Positions 1-10,925 of a stretch of DNA of 64,000 nucleotides are shown here, in pieces. How positions within the stretch are numbered: position 1 is the stretch's first letter; every line of letters starts with the position of its first letter. Below the pieces are notes generated by a model. The model worked only from the letters and a program-made list of their open reading frames with translations, searched no databases and was not told the origin of the DNA. Made by a program: the position numbers and the translations under genes. This stretch comes from Ceratotherium simum simum. Lineage: Eukaryota; Chordata; Mammalia; Perissodactyla; Rhinocerotidae. The DNA is taken from contig NW_004454209.1 in assembly GCF_000283155.1 (NCBI RefSeq), forward strand, positions 15,926,638-15,990,637, in the 5' to 3' direction.

Positions 1-1221
1 AGAGAAATTAATAGATTAAAAGAGAAAAATCATATGATAATTTCAATATATATAAAAAAAGCATTTGAGAATCCTGTAAATTTGTGATAAGAATGCTTAG
101 TAAATGAGGAAAAGAGGGAAATTCTTTAACCTGTTGGGCCTATTAAAAAAAACCCAAAAGTCACTAGCAGACATCTTTTTAAATGGGGAAATATTAAAAA
201 CATTCCCTTTAAAAACAGGAATGATATAGGCATGATTGTTATCACTCATTCTAGTTATTATTGCTGCATAACAAATCATCGCAAACACAATGGCATAAAA
301 CAACTGTATTATTATGCTTATGGATTCTGAGGGTCAGGAACTTGGACAGAACAGAAGAGGAAGGTTTGTTACTACTCCACCCTTTCTAATGCCTCAGTGG
401 GATGACTTGAACACTGGAGGGGACTTGACAGCAGGGGCCAGAATCATCTGGAAATATCTTCATTCATATATCTGGTGATTTGATTCCATTTGTTGGTTGG
501 GAACTCAGGCAATCAGTTGGAAAACTTACATGTGGTCTCTCCAAGTGGACAGTTTTGGCCTTTCTCACATGATGGCAGCTAGGTTCCAAGTGCAGAGGAT
601 ACAAGAGCATAAGGCAGAAGTGCATTGCATTTTTATGTCATAGCTGGAGACGTCACACAGTGTTAATTCTGCTGTACTGTATTGGTTGTGGAAGTCATAA
701 TGATCTATATAGGTTCAAGGAGAGAACAGAGACCCTACAAATCATTGGGAGGACTATCAGTGTTACATTCTTAGAAGAATAAATAAGTTGGGAGATATTT
801 TTGATACTATCTTTGGAAAATATAATCACCACATTACCTTTTGTACTTAGCATTGTATTGGAGGACATAGCCAGTGCTTTAAGATAAGGAAAAGGAATTA
901 GAAGTATAAGAATTTGAAAGGAAGAAATAAAACTGTTGTTACTTGGAGGCAATATGATCATTTACGTATAAAATCAAAAGAATAGAGATAAATTATTAGA
1001 TATGAGTTTAGCAAAGATGAATAGATATTAGTATACAGATGTCAATTTCATTTTTATACAACAGCAACAAACAACTAGAAAATGTAATTTAAAAGAAGAT
1101 ATAACGGTAATATCATAGAATATCAGTATCTAGGAATAAACCTAGCAGGAAGATATGCAAAACTCCTTTAAGGAAAACTATAAGACTTTATTAAGAGGCA
1201 TTTTAAAAAAAAAGACTTAAC

Positions 1222-1253
1222 CATGGTGTATCTTTTGACTAAGATACACCATG
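1222..1253. other. Perfect 13-bp inverted repeat (hairpin)
   Basis: catggtgtatctt (1222-1234), a 6-base loop, then its exact reverse complement aagatacaccatg (1241-1253). It lies inside the LINE-1 ORF2 remnant, where intact L1 has only one copy of the ataccatg motif, so the second arm looks acquired. Confidence 0.85.
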
Positions 1254-1527
1254 TTTGTGGGCAGGATAGTTCAATATCGTAAAGATTTCATTTCTACTGA
1301 AATAATTCTAGCCAGAAACAGATCCACACATTAGTGAAACTTTGGTATATGATAGAGATGGCATATCAGATTAGTGAGGAAAGAAGTTACTATTCAATAA
1401 ATGAAACTGGAAAAATTGTCCATATTGGCAAAAAAATAAATAAATAAATTGAATCTCTGTCCTCACCATATACAAAAATTAAACTGCAGATTGGTTAAGT
1501 ACTTAAATGTCAAAAACAAAATTTTTA

Positions 1528-1715
1528 GTAGTAGTTAAGTTCAGTGCCCTCCACTTCAGCAGCCTGGGTTCAGTTTCTGGGCGTGGACCTGCACCACTCA
1601 TCTATCAGTGGCCATGCTGTGATGGTGGCTCACATACAAAATAGAGGAAGATTAGCAACAGATGTTAGCTCAGGGCAAATCTTCCTCAGCAAAAATAAAT
1701 AAATAAATAAATAAT
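1528..1715 (+). repeat. ERE SINE, 5'-truncated, inserted in LINE-1
   Basis: It retains gttaagttcag, a degraded B box (gggttcagtttctgg), catgctgtgatggtgg, agaggaagattagc and the tail gttagctcagggcaaatcttcctcagc with an (aaat)n end. Target duplications aaaattttta lie at 1518-1527 and 1716-1725. The ggggccggcc head is missing. Confidence 0.85.
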
Positions 1716-3829
1716 AAAATTTTTACTTTCTTTGTAGAAAATACTGTTGTGTATCTTTTAAACCTAGAAATAGGAAAGGATTTTAAAAATGAGACTAAAA
1801 ACTGATAAATTATTATAAAAGAATAGATTGTTACAATTAAGATATTAAATTAAGAATTTTTGTTCAAAAGCTACCTTAAAGAAAGTGAAAACACAGGTTA
1901 TAAACTAGAGGATGTTTGCAATATACCCAGCTGACAATGATTAATATCAACAATATTTTTAAAAATTACACAAATCAAAAAACACAGACAACACAGTAGA
2001 AAAATAAGAAAAGCTATATATAAGTATTTCTTAAAAGAGAAACCATGTATGATTAATAATCATAGAAAAGATTTCAACTTCATTAATCATTGGGGAAATC
2101 AAATTAAGTACACAATGAGATACCATTTAAAACCAAGTGTTGGAAAGGATGAGGATTCACAGTACATTTATATGTTGCTTCTGCAAGTATAAATTTGTGC
2201 AACCATTTTGGAAAATAGTTTTTCATTATCCTGTGAAGCTAAACATAGACAAATCTTACAACCCGGTGATTTTACTTGTAGGCGTATACCCAAGAGAAAT
2301 TCTGTGTATATACAAAAGTAGATGTGTTGGAGAATGTTCATAGCAGTTCTGTTTTCAATTACAAAATATTGTAAACCACCCAAATGTCTATTGACAGGAA
2401 AGTGACTGAATAAACTGTGGTATATTACAGTAGTCAAAAGAATGAATTATAGCTAAAATAATATTAGCAACATAATATTATGTGAAAAAATTAAGTTCTC
2501 CAAATTTATATGTCATGGGATACCCTTTAAAAATAGCTAAAATAAAAATAATATGCTTTTTGGTAGTAGATATAGAGGAGATGAAACTTTATTGATTTGA
2601 AAGCAAGGGAATGATGAAAAATAAATTGAGGATTGTGAGTCCATGGAGATACAGAGAGGGGTTATATGTAATTTATTGTTGCAATCTTCAGTTTTATGCT
2701 GAGTGGTGGGTTTCCATATGCTAATTTTGTTAAAAAACAAACAATAAAAAAAAAAAAACAACCAGATGCCTTGAAGCAGGAGTATTATTGGTAGGGAGCC
2801 CATGTAGGTAGAACAGAGTGAGTCAGGGGGAGTTATGGATGAGATCAGAGAGATACTGGGGGCCTCGAATTATATCCAATAGAAGAGTAAACAAATTTTC
2901 AACAAGAGTTTAAAGCTGTCTATGAATAAAATATTTGAGTACTGAGACATTGAGTTTATAATTTCACTCTAGTGTACCCAAAAGTGTTTTGTGCTTATTG
3001 TATCAGAATAGCCATGTTCCAGGTAGATGAAATTATTAGATCTGTCTGTCCAGATAAATGGGACTTCACTGTAAACAGGAAAAATATAGACAAGAGCATA
3101 TAAAACCATGAAAGATATGACATACTTTCCTGTTAGAACATTAATGATCTTCTGAACTTTATAATGTTGTCAACACTGATTTTACTGTATTGTTATCTAA
3201 TACTTTTCTCTGTTGTTTGTTGTATAGAGTGCCCTCTTGTGCCTTAATATTGTGATATAATTGTAGGCTTTTTATAGGACATATTTTTACTTTTAATCAT
3301 TAGTGCCAGTGCAATTCACAAATTTGTCTTTATGCTTATTTTGCTTACATGTGAGGCTCCAAAGTTCATGTGCCATAGAGGCATGAATTTGTCATTCTTG
3401 TTTTGAAAGATTTGGAGTTGAGATTGACATGATAGTTTTAGAGTTTAAAACTTCATTGTTTTAGAAAGAGTTATCTAGTGTGATGAGTGGATTGGGGAAT
3501 GGAATGACTGGAAGTAAGTTCTGGTATCTTTCAAGAAATAGTGATAGATATTGGAATCACAAGGATGGTCACTAGAGGAGAAAGGAAAGGAGAAGTAGGG
3601 AACATAATGTAGGACTGAATGACATACTTGGCTATGGTGTAAAGTGTAAAATGAAGAGTAAAAGGTAACACCTAGTTTCTGCATTATAGATGAATTAAAG
3701 AATGATAACACTATTGACTGAAAATAATGGATTCAGAATAGAAAGTATTTAGACAGTCCTTTGTGAAGAAGAAAGGAATTTGATTTTAGTCGTAGAATAA
3801 TATATTTGGAGGATCTTACGATGCAATAT

Positions 3830-3960
3830 CTTAGAAGTCATCCAGGCATCTTTTTCATTTTATGTATGAGAATACTGTAGTCAAGAGAGGTGAGGTGATT
3901 TGGCCAGAGTCATATGGTTCAAATACAACTTCCTATATGATTGCAGAATATGAATTTGCT
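3830..3960 (-). repeat. MIR SINE fragment
   Basis: Antisense MIR-like core: cattttatgtatgagaatactg, gaggtgaggtgatttggccagagtcatatgg. Diverged. Confidence 0.5.
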
Positions 3961-3999
3961 AGAGATGAGGATGATAGCAGCAACTAGGTTACAAAGGTC

Positions 4000-5250
4000 C
4001 ATTAATTTATGTTAAGAATTTTGACTTCATCCATTAAATGATGAGGAGCCATTAAATGTTTTAAGTAGGCGAGTATTTAGAAGGATCATTTGGGTAGCAG
4101 AGTGGAGAATGAAGTAGAGAGGAGCAAACTGGAAGCAGAGAACTATTTTAAAGGCTGATGCTATAAACCAGATGGAAGATAATGGTGGCCGTAACTGGGA
4201 CAAAGCTACTGGGGATTGAGTGGAGTAAATGGATTGTAGAGGTATTTAGGACATAGGATTTGGTGATTGATTGGCTGTATGGAGTGAGGGAGAGAAAAAG
4301 GAGGCAAAGATGACTGCAGGTTTTTGTCTTGGCCAACTGTGTTGTAGATGGTAGTACCAATCACTGGACAAACAAATCCTGGAAGAAGAGTAAATTTGAG
4401 GTTGATGGGAGAGATCTTGCATTCGGTTTTGGTTGTATCGAATTTGAGGTGCCTGTTAGATTGAAAGAAAAACTGTCCAATTGTCTGTTGGTTGTGTAGA
4501 TCTGAAGCTCAGGAGATGGATCCAAACTATAGATAGAAGAACCTGCAAGGAAGATTGGAAAGAAGCACTGAGAGAAATAGTAAGAAAGAGGGAAGAAGTA
4601 TAATTGTCTTTACAAACCACGAGGCGAGAGTGTTTAGAGAAGGAAAGACTGGTTAAATGCAAATAAGACAAGGAATTGAAAGTGTGTTTTTGCATTTAGT
4701 GAAAAGGAGGTAATTGGGTGCAGGCATGGGCTGTAAGAATAGAGCATCTGTGAAGTCGAGTTGTGAAAAGGAGAGGGCTGTGGTTGGAGAATAATGTATG
4801 TTGAGGATGGGTTTGTTTTTGTTTTTGTTTTGTTTTATTTTTAAATATGTAGGAACTGGAGCATGTTTCAGTGTTTAGGGAGGAGGCAAATAAGAGAGGG
4901 AAGTTGAATATTTAAGAGAAGGAACAATTGAGAGAGCCAGGGCTCTGAGAGCACAGATGGAGGAATTAGCCTTAAGTAGTAGAGGGATTCCTCTTTTCCT
5001 TGTGAGAGGAATAAAGTGGAATAGCTGGGTACAGGTGCTGGTAACTGTAGATTTGGTAGAAAGAAGTTAAGGGACTTCTCTTAAAATGCCTTCTATTTTC
5101 TCTCTTTAACAGGAGGCTTGGTCATGTGCTTTGATTACTGAAATAAATAGAGAAGTTGGAAGTTTGAGGGAGAGTTGAGAATCTTTGAAATAGCTTCTGG
5201 AGAATGAGAGAAAGAGGCTTAACTAGAGAATAAGTGAGTCTAGTAGGCAG
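4000..5250. repeat. Old mammalian interspersed repeat, family not named
   Basis: The run ttaagtaggcgagtatttagaagg, ggatcatttgggtagcag, ataatggtggccgtaactgg, gatgactgcaggtttttgtcttgg, gatcttgcattcggttttgg has the order of a multi-copy mammalian repeat I recognise but cannot name. Related fragments occur at about 16.8-17.45 kb and 45.75-46.45 kb. Confidence 0.45.
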
Positions 5251-5287
5251 CGCTGTGAATCCGTTTGAAGATGGGAAACATGAATTT

Positions 5288-5537
5288 TTTTTTTTTTTTT
5301 TTTTTTGGTGAGGAGACCAGCCCTGTGCTAACATTTGCCAATCCTCCTCTTTTTCTGCTGAGGAAGACTGGCCCTGGGCTAACATCCATGCCCATCTTCC
5401 TCCACTTTATATGGGACGCCGCCACAGCATGGCTTGCCAAGCGATACGTAGGTGGGCGCCCAGGATCCAAACCGGCGAACCCCGGGCCACCGCAGCAGAG
5501 CGCGCGCACTTAACCGCTCCCGCCACCGGGCTGCCCC
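5288..5537 (-). repeat. ERE SINE with target duplications
   Basis: Inverted copy: poly-T, gctaacatttgccaatcc, gaggaagactggccctggg, ccactttatatgggacg, the tRNA-like gcgcacttaaccgctcccgcc and the ccgggctgcccc head. Target duplications gggaaacatgaattt lie at 5273-5287 and 5538-5552. The two perfect 15-bp copies suggest a fairly young insertion. Confidence 0.95.
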
Positions 5538-6564
5538 GGGAAACATGAATTTTATAGAGAATTCTTTGATAGTTCTCAGCAGAAGACAGGTAATTGGATA
5601 TTATTGGTGGTTCTTGGGGGGAGCCATTATCAGTTGCCTTGTAACCACTCCAGATTCTGAATCAATTGAGAAATAGAACCAAGAATCATATGAATCAGAA
5701 AAGTGGCTCTGCTGTTAAAGGTTTAATGTAAATGTGGCTTGGACTAAGGTTGAAGTGAGGTCTCCCATAAGTTCTCTTCTGAATTAAATTTACCCATCCA
5801 GTCACAGGCTGAAAAACACATCTCCATACTAAGAAAATGAAGTTTTTCCCTGGTGAGCTTCTGTCATGGGAGGTGGACTAGAGGAAGAATATATTGTTTA
5901 TGGGCACAAAGTTCCCAGTGAGGAACCCAAAGAACTTACTCTATGTGTGCATGCTGATCTGTATATACATTAATCTCACCCGAGAGAGAACCGATGGATG
6001 CCCTGCTCTCACTATTATTCTTATTGTTTTTCTTTTGGAGAGAAGTAAAGAAGGTAGAGAAAGGGACTGTAGTATTTCTTCAATCTTGTTTCCTTCTCTG
6101 CAGAGAAGGCCTGCATCCTCTTTTAAGATGTGATAAGGAGAGGTGATATATCTACCCCCTAACATTCATTGAGGGTTGAGATTTTGCCAGATAGGAGGAG
6201 TACAGTTCATACAGTGAGAATTCTGAGTTGACAGCAGGACAGCCATATGAAAATCTTCATTATTTGGTTGGGTATATATGACTGGCACCAGTGAGGTGGT
6301 TAATTTTGGGAAATTTGGGCAGAGCATTAAGATTATGAGAGTGAATGTACTCTTTGAAGGAGAGGATAATGAGATCCGATCAGAGATCCATCAGCCCAGG
6401 GAAAGATTGGTATTAAGGAGTTGGACGAGGTAGAAAAATTAAGCAAAGAGGTTGGAAGGTAGATAAGAGTTTGGAGAGTCTAAGTCCTTTGCAGTTTTTT
6501 TTCTTATCTGCTGGGACATATAAATTTTCTCAATGAAGGCTGGTAAAGATAAAAACTTAATTGA

Positions 6565-6800
6565 GGGCCGGCCCGTGGCTTAGCGGTTAAGTGAGCGCTC
6601 TCTGCTGCTGGCGGCCTGGGTTCGGATCCCAGGCGCGCACCTGGGTTCGGATCCCAGGCGCGCACCGATGCACCGCTTCTCCGGCTGTGCTGAGGCCGAG
6701 TCCCACATACAGCAACTAGAAGGAGGTGCAGCTATGACATACAACTATCTACTGGGGCTTTGGGGGAAAAAAATAAATAAATAAAATTAAAAAAAAAAAA
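6565..6800 (+). repeat. ERE SINE (ERE2/ERE3-like) with duplicated B box
   Basis: Head gggccggcccgtggcttagcgg, tail acagcaactagaaggag, gacatacaactatctactgg, then (aaat)n and poly-A. A 25-bp segment holding the B box (ggttcggatccc) is perfectly duplicated in tandem at 6616-6640 and 6641-6665. Target duplications aaaacttaattga are at 6552-6564 and 6801-6813. Confidence 0.95.
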
Positions 6801-8599
6801 AAAACTTAATTGATAGCACAGATGAAAATTATATAAATGAAAATGTTTAGTTATTAGAATTATTGTTGGTTGGGATGTTTTCCTATCTGATTGTTTATGA
6901 ATAGAATATTTTTCAGGTAGTGAATATATAGCTCAATTATTTTTTTATCTTGTGATAATATTTTGCCATTGGCAGTAGTGTTTATAGTATACCAATAGTT
7001 CTTTAATTCAGCTTCATATAGGAAGTTTCAAAATTATCATTAGCCACAATAATAATTGGATACTTAAGAGAGTGGAGCATAGCAATGTAATTTCTTTTAA
7101 GATGTAGGCCTTCAAGCTATGCCTTAATATGGTTTGAGCTGTTCTAGTGCTAGCAACCTGATCTTCTACTGCTCAAGCTCGGACATGTTTTTCTTGGAGA
7201 AATAAGAGGGAAAGGGAAGTCAGGTGGGAACTATTAGCAACTCATTTGCTTTCATTCAGTCATTTATTCCAAAAGCATTGATTCAAAAATATTCTTTAAG
7301 CCCCTACTGTGTGCTAGGAACTGCTCAGTTCAAAGTGCTAGGAAGTAAAAAAAGATTAAGAAATGGTCCCTACACTACTTTAGAAGATCTTGTAGAAATT
7401 TAGGTAAACAGTTTCCTGTTCAAGGAAATAAACCTGAAATTCTGACCTTGTATGATTAGACTCTTCCAATTAGTTCAATCTTAATGGTTCAATCACTTTT
7501 AATCTTAACTAAGGTGTGTGTGTCTGTGTATATTTCCTTTGTATTTTTTCCTCTTACCAATTTATATCTGCTCAAGACAGTCGGAAAAAAAAAATCACTT
7601 ATCTCTATTCCTTCTAGGAAACATGGCATGAAAGAGGACCAAATGGAAAAATATTTTGATTATGAGGATGATGGTTAGCCAGTAATTTTACAGATGGGAT
7701 AGAGATTGAGTTAAATGCTGAGTGGACAGTGTTGACTAGTAGGACACTTTGGGGTAATTCAATAATCTGGATAATCTCTGGAGATTGTATTTTTTGAAGT
7801 CAGTTACCTCAGTGTCTTTGTTAGGCATTTTTTTCATTTTGTTTTGTTTTGAGCAACTTTTACATTTTGTATACGTGCTTGTAATATGGGAAAATGTTAT
7901 AAAGGAGACTAATATGAGAAAATTTATTCACTGGTTAAATGCTAATTTAAAGCATTTAAGCCTTCTTTTATAGTTTTGTAAAAAGAAAAACTTTCCTTGA
8001 GCTTTTTTTTTCAGAGTATTTTGATGGAAATAATAGGTAGTTGGCTCGTTGTGCCATGATGTTTTTTATACTATCATTGAAAAAAAATCATTTGTGTATG
8101 CCCACAGTTTAAGGTTGTAAAAAGTTCATGAAATACAGCCATCTCCTATGCTCTCTCTTCTTTTTAGCCTCTCCATTTCTTGCTTTCTAGAAGAAAGGTG
8201 TTTCGTGCTTATAGTTGATTCTTTTTGTGTTTACCAGTGTATCTCTAAATAACATGTTTATTATTGCTACTTTTTTGATTTTTCAGTTTCATGCCTATCA
8301 GCTTTCCAGTATGGAAGATGAGGCTTTACGTGTCTTTCACCAGCCCCTCTGCCCACAAACTTCATTTTCTTTCTCTTACCTTCCCAATATGATTTTATTA
8401 TAATTTTGGTGCAATTAGTTAATGCATTGTTTACATTATTATGACTATGTGAATACTAGTCACAGCTGAAAAATATAATATTTAATGTTTACTTTTCCTG
8501 TCCAGCATATTTATTTTCTGTTTTCATTTGGTTAATTTTCAATTCACTAATTCAACCCTACATTTTCCCCCCAGCTGTTTAAATTTAGTTTCATGATGG

Positions 8600-10480
8600 T
8601 AAAATACATGAGACATTCTATTATGTCTCATTCAAGTTTCATTTACTTGAATAAATCTCCCAGGAGTTTTCTGATCTGCTCCAGTTTAGACTGGTTGCTC
8701 TCTATTCTTGCCGCAGAGATATCTTGGGAACTCACTTCATTATTCTGAGAGAATTCCCTTTGCTTTTCACTTTAGTTGGATAGCCTCTTTCCTAATCCCA
8801 TGTGTTCCTCATATTTTATTCACTTGGTTTACTCCAAAGCTTTTTAAGAAACAATGTTTGGAAAATAAATTTTTTTTGAGATTTTGCAGGTGTGAATATA
8901 TCTTTATTCTTCCCTCAACTTAATTATTTGTTGACTGGGCTGATTATAGAATTCTGTGTTGTAAATCATTTTCCCTCACAATTTTAAAAGCACTACTCCA
9001 TTGTTTTTCACCTTCCAGTGATGCTGTTGCGAAGTCTAATGCCGTTATATTGTTTATCCTTTGTATAAAACCTATTTTATCTGTCTGGAAGCTTGTAGGA
9101 TCTTCTCTTTGTCTCTACTGTGCCTTAGTGTGGGTTTTTTCTTCTGGTTTTTTTTTTTTTTTTGTTACTTGAGGAACCAATAAATCTGGAAATCATATCC
9201 TTTAGTTTTAGAAAATTTTCTTGAATTATTTTGTTGATGATTCTCCCCCACCCCTTTTTAAATCTCTGTTCTGTTTTTCTAGAATTCCTCATAATTAGAT
9301 ATTGCGTATTTTGGACTAGATATTGTAATTTTCTTATGTTTTTACTCTGATTTTCCATTTCTTTTTCTTTTATACTCTTCTTTTTAAAGATTTCCTCAGC
9401 TTTATTTTCCATCCTGCAGTTTTTCATTTCTGTAATCATCATTTTTATTTTCGGAACCTTAGCCTTGGTGTACACCCCTCTCGCATACACCCCTCTCCCC
9501 CAAAAAAGAATTAGGGCTTCCTGTTCTTATTTCATGGATTCACTATCTTCTGTTGTTGACTCTCTGAAGATATTATGGTTTGGTTTTTTTTTGAAGATTT
9601 TCTCTCTTGTGTAATCTGTTTCTTCCACTTTTCTATTTTTCATACTAGATAAATAGAATCTTTGATTGTCCTTGGCAGTCTGCTCATATGTTAGTGAAGC
9701 ACTGATAATAAAGTAGCAAAATATAATGCTTAGCATGTGTCAGCCACTGTTCTATGTGCTTCATCTATTTTAATTTATTTAATCTTCATAATAGTGATAG
9801 GAGTTAGTTACCATTATTATTATTGTCATCCCTATTTGACAGATGAGGAAACTGAGGCACAGAATGTTTAAGTAACTTGCCCAGTGTAACACAGTTGGTA
9901 AGTGGCAGAGCTAGAATTTTAAACCGGGCAGCCTGACTCCATTGTCTCTTCCTTTAACCTTTATGCTATTCTGTCTCTTATTGAAATCAGGAGCGAACTG
10001 GAAATTCTGTGCATGTGGGTAGAGTTTGTTCAAGTAGTGTTACCTGAGCTCTTTCTTTGTGGAACCTCTGGTCCTGGTTCATGGGTTGATTAGATTCATC
10101 AGAGAAGAATCTCCTAATCTGCTGACTAGAGGTTAAAGCCCAGCTGCTGGCAGTTTGGTTGCTGAGTGGTGAAAGAGGATTCGGGGAACGGGTCTCAACA
10201 TTTAATACAACTTTGACTTTAGTCCACCTGTCTCAGTGTTTTCCAATCCAGAGACCCTCGGCTTTACCCTATCCTGGAGTAAACCTTCAGTCTTCTGCTG
10301 TGATGAAGAACTGCAAGTTGCCCAATTGTGCAGATTCTGGGAGGGCATCTTGGGATATATCTGCAACTCTTATTTTGAATCTCACCTTTGCCCAACTTCA
10401 GTGCTGCCCATTCCTGAGCCTTTTGTGGATTCTATGATCTAAATGTGATTGATTCTCATTTTCCCCACTGGTAGTTTAAG
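8600..10480 (-). repeat. Antisense LINE-like element (L1/HAL1 class)
   Basis: On the + strand it reads agttttctgatctgctcc, ggctgattatagaattctgtg, aattttcttgaattattttg, tttccatttctttttc and related phrases in the order of a common old mammalian LINE read antisense. A MIR lies across 9720-9985. The 121-codon minus-strand frame at 9125-9490 falls in it and is not a credible gene. Family assignment is uncertain; 10000-10480 may be its GC-richer 5' end. Confidence 0.5.
9720..9985 (-). repeat. MIR SINE
   Basis: Antisense MIR core is well preserved: atttgacagatgaggaaactgaggcacag, taacttgcccagtgtaacacag, taagtggcagagctagaat, ggcagcctgactcc. Confidence 0.9.
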
Positions 10481-10669
10481 ATTCATCTTCCTTGTATTTG
10501 CTTTCCAATTTTTTGCAGTTTTCTCATTTCACATTCTCTTTGACCTTGTGTTATGCGGAAGCAAACAATCAAAACAAATCTTTGCTATCTTTTAGAAAAA
10601 GACTTTTGGGAAAAGACTTGAATAAAATGGATGTTCTTTATGTGCCATTTAAAATTCTCTGTTAGGTCT

Positions 10670-10925
10670 ATTGAAATAGATCTCAAATATCGCCTCCTAC
10701 TGAAGCATTTCATGATGCTCAACTAGATATATCACCATCTGAAAATTTTTCCTCCCACCTTGGACTTTTTTCTTCTTTCATAAGGCTCTTTTATGTCTTG
10801 TATTACTTATATTTGCATGCTTTTCTTCCACTCTGCCCTCCCCGCCAACACCAGACCCTAACTCCTTGAGGACCTTGAGTGATGTCTTTTACAGAGTTGC
10901 TCAATGAAAATTTGTTACATTGTGT
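10670..10925 (+). repeat. L2-like LINE 3' end
   Basis: L2-style phrases: cctactgaagcatttcatgatg, ttttatgtcttgtattac, actccttgaggaccttg, gagttgctcaatgaaaatttg. Diverged. Confidence 0.5.

Larger units (their letters stand above)
950..2480 (+). repeat. LINE-1, sense, 3' part of ORF2 and 3' UTR, split by a SINE
   Basis: About 1020-1320 matches the 3' part of mammalian L1 ORF2 (signatures acagcaacaaacaactagaaa, ctaggaataaacctag). About 2110-2450 matches the downstream segment (ataccatttaaaaccaagtg, gcaaccattttggaaaatag, aaatgtctattgaca). An ERE SINE at 1528-1715 interrupts it. The copy is decayed and encodes no long frame. Sequence to about 2810 may be its 3' tail. Confidence 0.75.

Noticed and set aside
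5240..5513. Open frames of 82-89 codons on both strands
   Set aside because: They are translations of the ERE SINE and its poly-T tail (homopolymer Phe or Lys runs).
6565..6680. Possible tRNA gene (A box and B box present)
   Set aside because: The tRNA-like head is part of an ERE SINE with poly-A tail and target duplications. The same applies to the other EREs.
9125..9490. 121-codon minus-strand open frame
   Set aside because: It is lysine-rich, ends in a poly-T/poly-A derived lysine run and lies in antisense LINE-like sequence. No domain was recognised.
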